Below are positions 60,369 through 64,000 of a stretch of DNA of 64,000 nt, in pieces. Under the pieces are notes generated by a model, which did not search any database, was not told the origin of the DNA, and saw only the letters and a list, made by a program, of their open reading frames with translations. Each line of letters opens with the position of its first letter. The stretch's first letter is position 1. Source of the stretch: Sodalis praecaptivus (GTDB lineage Bacteria; Pseudomonadota; Gammaproteobacteria; Enterobacterales; Enterobacteriaceae); assembly GCF_000517425.1 (NCBI RefSeq), contig NZ_CP006569.1:3524760-3588759 (forward strand), read 5' to 3'. The position numbers and the translations under genes were made by a program.

Positions 60369-62567
60369 ATGAAATTTGACCAACCCGCGGGCGCCAACCC
60401 GATTGACCAGTTGAAAGTTGTGGGTCAGCCGCACAGTCGTATCGACGGTCCGCTTAAAACAACGGGAACCGCGCCGTACGCCTATGAATGGCATGATGAA
60501 GTCCCTAATGTGGCCTATGGCTATATTGTCGGGTCAGCCATTGCCAAGGGGCGGATCGACGCGATAGATGTCCGGGCCGCGAACGGCGCCCCCGGCGTGC
60601 TGGCGGTGGTAACGGCAGACAACGCCGGTCGTTTGGGCAAAGGCGATAAAAATACCGCCGCGCTGTTGGGCGGCCCAGAGATCGCCCATTACCACCAGGC
60701 TATCGCGCTGGTGGTGGCGGAGACATTTGAACAGGCGCGCGCGGCGGCGGCGTTGGTTGAAGTGCATTACCGCCGCCAGCGCGGCGCTTATGATCTTGCC
60801 CGGGAAAAGCCCGCGGTCGCTACCCCGCCGGAAAGTAAGCCGGACAACGTCATCGGGGATTTCAACGGCGCCTTTTCGAGTGCGGCGCTGACGCTTGATG
60901 CCACCTATTCCACTCCGGATCAAAGCCATATGGCGATGGAGCCGCATGCGTCTATGGCCGCCTGGCAGGGTGATAATCTCACCGTCTGGACGTCGAACCA
61001 AATGATTGACTGGTGCCGGACCGATCTGGCCAAAACGTTAAAGCTGCCCGCTGCGAAAGTGCGCATCATCTCCCCTTACATCGGCGGCGGGTTCGGCGGG
61101 AAACTGTTTTTGCGCTGCGACGCGCTGCTGGCGGCCCTCGGAGCCCGTGCGGCAAAACGGCCGGTAAAGGTAATGCTGCCACGCCCGCTGATTGCGAATA
61201 ACACCACCCACCGACCGGCGACCATTCAGCATATTCGCATCGGCACCGAACGAGACGGCCGCATTACCGCCATTGCGCATGAAAGCTGGTCCGGCAATCT
61301 TGCCGGCGGTACGCCGGAAATGGCGGTGCAGCAGACTGAGCTGCTTTACGCGGGGGCGCATCGTCACACCGGGCTGCGGCTGGCAAGGCTTGATCTGCCG
61401 GAAGGTAACGCGATGCGCGCCCCCGGCGAAACCCCAGGGCTGATGGCGCTTGAGATCGCCATCGATGAGATGGCAGAAAAGGTGGGGATGGACCCGGTGG
61501 CGTTTCGCGTTCTCAATGATACCCAGGTCGACCCAAGCAATCCCGATCGCCCTTTCTCCCGCCGCCAGTTGGTCGAGTGTCTGCGCACGGGCGCGGCGCA
61601 TTTCGGCTGGCACCACCGCAACGCCACCCCGGGGCAGGCGCGAGAGGGGCGATGGCTTATCGGCATGGGGATGGCGGCCGGCTTTCGCAATAATCAGGTG
61701 ACGACGTCCGGCGCGCGAGTGCATCTCGATTCACAAGGTGTGGTGACCGTTGAAACGGATATGACCGATATTGGTACGGGCAGTTATACGATCATTGCCC
61801 AAACGGCCGCTGAAATGTTAGGGGTGCCGCTGGAGAAAGTGGTGGTGCGGCTGGGTGACTCGCGCTTCCCGGTATCCGCCGGCTCGGGGGGGCAATGGGG
61901 TGCCAATACGTCTACCGCGGGCGTTTATGCCGCCTGCGTCCGCTTGCGCGCCGCCGTGGCGGAAAAATTGGGTTTCGACCCGGCGCAGGCGGTGTTTGCC
62001 GATGAGCAGATTCGAGCGGGAAACGCTCGCGCGCCATTGGCGCAAGCCGCCGCTGACGGCACATTGACCGCCGAAGATGCTATTGAGTTTGGTGATCTGG
62101 ATAAGCAGTACCAACAGTCTACGTTTGCCGGACATTTTATTGAACTCGGCGTCGATAGGGCGAGCGGTGAAGTCCGGGTGCGCCGCATGCTGGCGGTGTG
62201 TGCCGCCGGCCGCATACTCAACCCGAAAACCGCGCGTAGCCAGGTGATTGGCGCCATGACGATGGGACTGGGCGCGGCGCTGATGGAAGAGTTGGCGGTA
62301 GATACCCGGCTGGGCTATTTCGTTAACCACGATATGGCGGGCTATGAGGTGCCCGTGCATGCCGACATCCCCGAACAGGAGGTGATATTCCTGGATGATA
62401 CCGACCCGATTTCGTCGCCGATGAAAGCCAAAGGGGTGGGCGAATTGGGCCTGTGCGGCGTCAGCGCCGCCATCTCGAACGCCATTTATAACGCCACGGG
62501 CGTACGGGTGCGGGATTATCCCATCACGCTGGATAAATTGATCAACGCGCTTCCAGAAGGGGTTTGA
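60369..62567 (+). CDS. paoC: Periplasmic aldehyde oxidoreductase, molybdenum subunit PaoC
   Basis: A 732-residue molybdopterin cytosine dinucleotide-binding catalytic subunit. Motifs include YIGGGFGGKLFLRCDALLAA, MRAPGETPGLMALEIAIDEMA, TDIGTGSYTIIAQTAAEMLG, SGGQWGANTSTAGVY and the catalytic-glutamate segment KGVGELGLCGVSAAISNAI. It oxidises a broad range of aldehydes to acids. It has no signal of its own and is carried out with PaoA. Confidence 0.95.
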   Translation: MKFDQPAGANPIDQLKVVGQPHSRIDGPLKTTGTAPYAYEWHDEVPNVAYGYIVGSAIAKGRIDAIDVRAANGAPGVLAVVTADNAGRLGKGDKNTAALLGGPEIAHYHQAIALVVAETFEQARAAAALVEVHYRRQRGAYDLAREKPAVATPPESKPDNVIGDFNGAFSSAALTLDATYSTPDQSHMAMEPHASMAAWQGDNLTVWTSNQMIDWCRTDLAKTLKLPAAKVRIISPYIGGGFGGKLFLRCDALLAALGARAAKRPVKVMLPRPLIANNTTHRPATIQHIRIGTERDGRITAIAHESWSGNLAGGTPEMAVQQTELLYAGAHRHTGLRLARLDLPEGNAMRAPGETPGLMALEIAIDEMAEKVGMDPVAFRVLNDTQVDPSNPDRPFSRRQLVECLRTGAAHFGWHHRNATPGQAREGRWLIGMGMAAGFRNNQVTTSGARVHLDSQGVVTVETDMTDIGTGSYTIIAQTAAEMLGVPLEKVVVRLGDSRFPVSAGSGGQWGANTSTAGVYAACVRLRAAVAEKLGFDPAQAVFADEQIRAGNARAPLAQAAADGTLTAEDAIEFGDLDKQYQQSTFAGHFIELGVDRASGEVRVRRMLAVCAAGRILNPKTARSQVIGAMTMGLGAALMEELAVDTRLGYFVNHDMAGYEVPVHADIPEQEVIFLDDTDPISSPMKAKGVGELGLCGVSAAISNAIYNATGVRVRDYPITLDKLINALPEGV

Positions 62568-62576
62568 GGAGAACCG

Positions 62577-63533
62577 ATGTTGTCACATACGCCATTGTTA
62601 TCCCCTACCCATCCGGCGCGACTCAATCCCGAGCGGGCTTTTCTGACCGATGACGACGCGACGGTATTGCGCTTCGCGGCCGAAGCCCTCGCTGCTAGCA
62701 TGGCCGCGGTGCTGGTGACGCTGGTCGAAATTCGCGGCGGGGCGGCCCGCCCGTTGGGGGCACAGATGGCGGTGCGCGAAGATGGTTTCTATTGCGGCTT
62801 TGTCTCCGGCGGCTGCGTCGAGGCCGCCGTAGCTTATGAAGCGATGGAGGTCATGGCTACCGGTCAAGACCGCGAGGTGGTTTACGGCGATGGCTCACCC
62901 TATTTCGACATTGTGCTTACCTGCGGCGGCGGGATTACTCTTAGCCTGCACAAGTTAGAAACGGCACAGCCTCTGCTGGCCGTACTGAACAACTTAGAAC
63001 GGCGAAAGCCTGGCGGTTTACGCTATACGCCCCGCTCACAAACGCTGCAAAGCATTTCGCCCACACGATCGACGGGCTGGAATCAGGCCACTTTTGAAAT
63101 CTACTACCGTCCTTGCCCTCGGGTGCTCGTTTATGGCCGCTCGGTTGAAGCGCAAGCGACGGCCACTATCGCGCAGGCTGCGGGATATGATGTTCACATG
63201 AGCGACGGTTTTCAACCGCGCGCCGGCGCGCTGATGGATGCGGATACGGCGGTGGTCCTGCTCTGTCACGATTTGCACCGTGAACTGCCCGTGCTGCACG
63301 CCGCCCTGGCGGCAAATCCTTTTTACATCGGCGCTTTGGGCAGTCAGCGAACTCATGGTAAGCGTATGCTAAGACTGCGGGAACTGGGCTGGCGCAGCGC
63401 GGATATAGCGCGGATTAAGGCGCCGATAGGACTATTTCCAAAAGCGCGCGACGCGCACTCGCTGGCACTTTCCATTTTAGCGGAAGTGGCGGCGGTCCGT
63501 CTCGGCGGCATAAGCGATGAGGCTGCAACATAA
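62577..63533 (+). CDS. paoD: XdhC-family Moco chaperone PaoD
   Basis: A 318-residue cytoplasmic chaperone; GAGGAG precedes ATG 62577. The XdhC N-terminal domain has VTLVEIRGGAARPLGAQMAVREDG and FVSGGCVEAAV; the C-terminal Rossmann-like part has FYIGALGSQRTHGKRMLRLRELG. It binds and sulfurates the cytosine-type molybdenum cofactor and inserts it into PaoC. Its stop shares a base with the next start. Confidence 0.93.
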   Translation: MLSHTPLLSPTHPARLNPERAFLTDDDATVLRFAAEALAASMAAVLVTLVEIRGGAARPLGAQMAVREDGFYCGFVSGGCVEAAVAYEAMEVMATGQDREVVYGDGSPYFDIVLTCGGGITLSLHKLETAQPLLAVLNNLERRKPGGLRYTPRSQTLQSISPTRSTGWNQATFEIYYRPCPRVLVYGRSVEAQATATIAQAAGYDVHMSDGFQPRAGALMDADTAVVLLCHDLHRELPVLHAALAANPFYIGALGSQRTHGKRMLRLRELGWRSADIARIKAPIGLFPKARDAHSLALSILAEVAAVRLGGISDEAAT

Positions 63534-64000
63534 TGCCCTCTCCGGTCATCATTATTCTTGCCGCGGGCCGGGGGGAACGGTTTCTCGCCTCCGGGGCAAC
63601 GACGCACAAGCTCGATACGCTGCTCAATGGGCAACCGGTTATCTGGCATGTGATCCAGGCGGTGAAAGCATCGGGTTTGGACTGGCACCTCGTCAGACCT
63701 GAGGGGGGTACCGGCGGGATGGGGGAATCAATTTCCCTGGGGATAAAAGCCACATCGCATGCCGCCGGGTGGCTGATCCTCCCTGCCGATTTACCGCTGA
63801 TTCGGCCGGATTCGCTATGGCGCGTCGCGGAAGGATTAAAGCAAAAACCTATCGTTGTGCCACAGTACCGCCAGCGCCGGGGACATCCGGTGGCCTTCGC
63901 GCGGGCATATCTGCCTTTGCTGCTGACCCTTGCGGGTGACCATGGCGCGAAGGAGATTGTGAGAGATTCACTGCGCCGCGAAAATGTTATGGCGCTGTCA
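63533..64000 (+). CDS. mocA: MocA-like molybdenum cofactor cytidylyltransferase (3' partial)
   Basis: The first 156 codons of a nucleotidyltransferase run off the right edge. ATG 63533 overlaps paoD by one base. IIILAAGRGERF is the NTP-binding motif, K25 lies in THKLD, the PADLPLI motif binds metal and RRGHPVAFA follows. It would add CMP to molybdopterin, making the cofactor form that PaoC needs. A MobA-type GMP transferase is less likely given the context. Confidence 0.85.
   Translation, partial: MPSPVIIILAAGRGERFLASGATTHKLDTLLNGQPVIWHVIQAVKASGLDWHLVRPEGGTGGMGESISLGIKATSHAAGWLILPADLPLIRPDSLWRVAEGLKQKPIVVPQYRQRRGHPVAFARAYLPLLLTLAGDHGAKEIVRDSLRRENVMALS

Overview
The window reads as chromosomal DNA of a GC-rich enterobacterium. 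The paoABCD operon, the sorbose/mannose-type PTS, the GPH and ACS sugar carriers and the short RBS-to-ATG spacings are all enterobacterial. Gene-free stretches, tandem minisatellites and two clearly decayed genes fit a Sodalis-like genome. That genus name is an inference from style, not from a database match. No rRNA, tRNA, CRISPR array, transposase or phage gene was found.

Layout. (1) 1-1758: tail of a probable amino-acid binding protein, an AstE/AspA-type deacylase and a 49-aa membrane peptide, followed by a 43-bp minisatellite. (2) 2336-13689: a large catabolic locus. It has an SDR-like protein and a double-winged-helix GntR regulator on the minus strand. On the plus strand are a polar amino-acid ABC importer, an M20 deacylase, an enolase-superfamily epimerase, a creatinase-like M24 protein and a DapA-family lyase. 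A PyrG-type glutaminase domain protein (minus) and an aminotransferase (plus) close it. A 20-bp motif occurs in front of both the importer and the aminotransferase, which suggests one GntR regulon for an N-acylated or peptide-like amino-acid derivative. (3) 13721-19746: a 41-bp minisatellite, a five-gene dipeptide/nickel-type ABC importer and a small lipoprotein. (4) 19747-22950: a gene-poor stretch with hairpins, a possible 24-aa Cys-rich peptide and a divergent cupin/LysR pair.

(5) 22951-25781: a GPH sugar carrier coupled to a cytoplasmic GH28 glycosidase. (6) 25867-33880: a pentose/pentitol system. It comprises a ribose-type ABC importer, xylulokinase, polyol dehydrogenase, lyxose isomerase and a LacI regulator, with two near-identical 16-bp palindromes in the divergent control region. 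Both enzymes can deliver D-xylulose to the kinase. (7) 34201-40753: an orphan basic protein of unknown role, redox enzymes next to AraC and TetR regulators, and a secreted alginate-lyase-like protein.

(8) 41232-45031: an IlvD/Edd dehydratase, an RraA-like protein and an ACS transporter, a likely sugar-acid route, followed by a decayed IclR regulator. (9) 45551-57344: a hexose/hexitol phosphotransfer locus. A mannose-family PTS and an MtlD-like dehydrogenase with its LacI regulator run leftward. A ManA-like isomerase, AGE epimerase, unusually long MDR dehydrogenase and fructose-type EIIABC run rightward, with a dedicated HPr converging on them. (10) 57837-58527: a decayed Bcr/CflA-type efflux gene. 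(11) 58693-64000: paoABCD, a periplasmic molybdenum aldehyde oxidoreductase with its maturation factor, and a MocA-like nucleotidyltransferase cut by the window edge.
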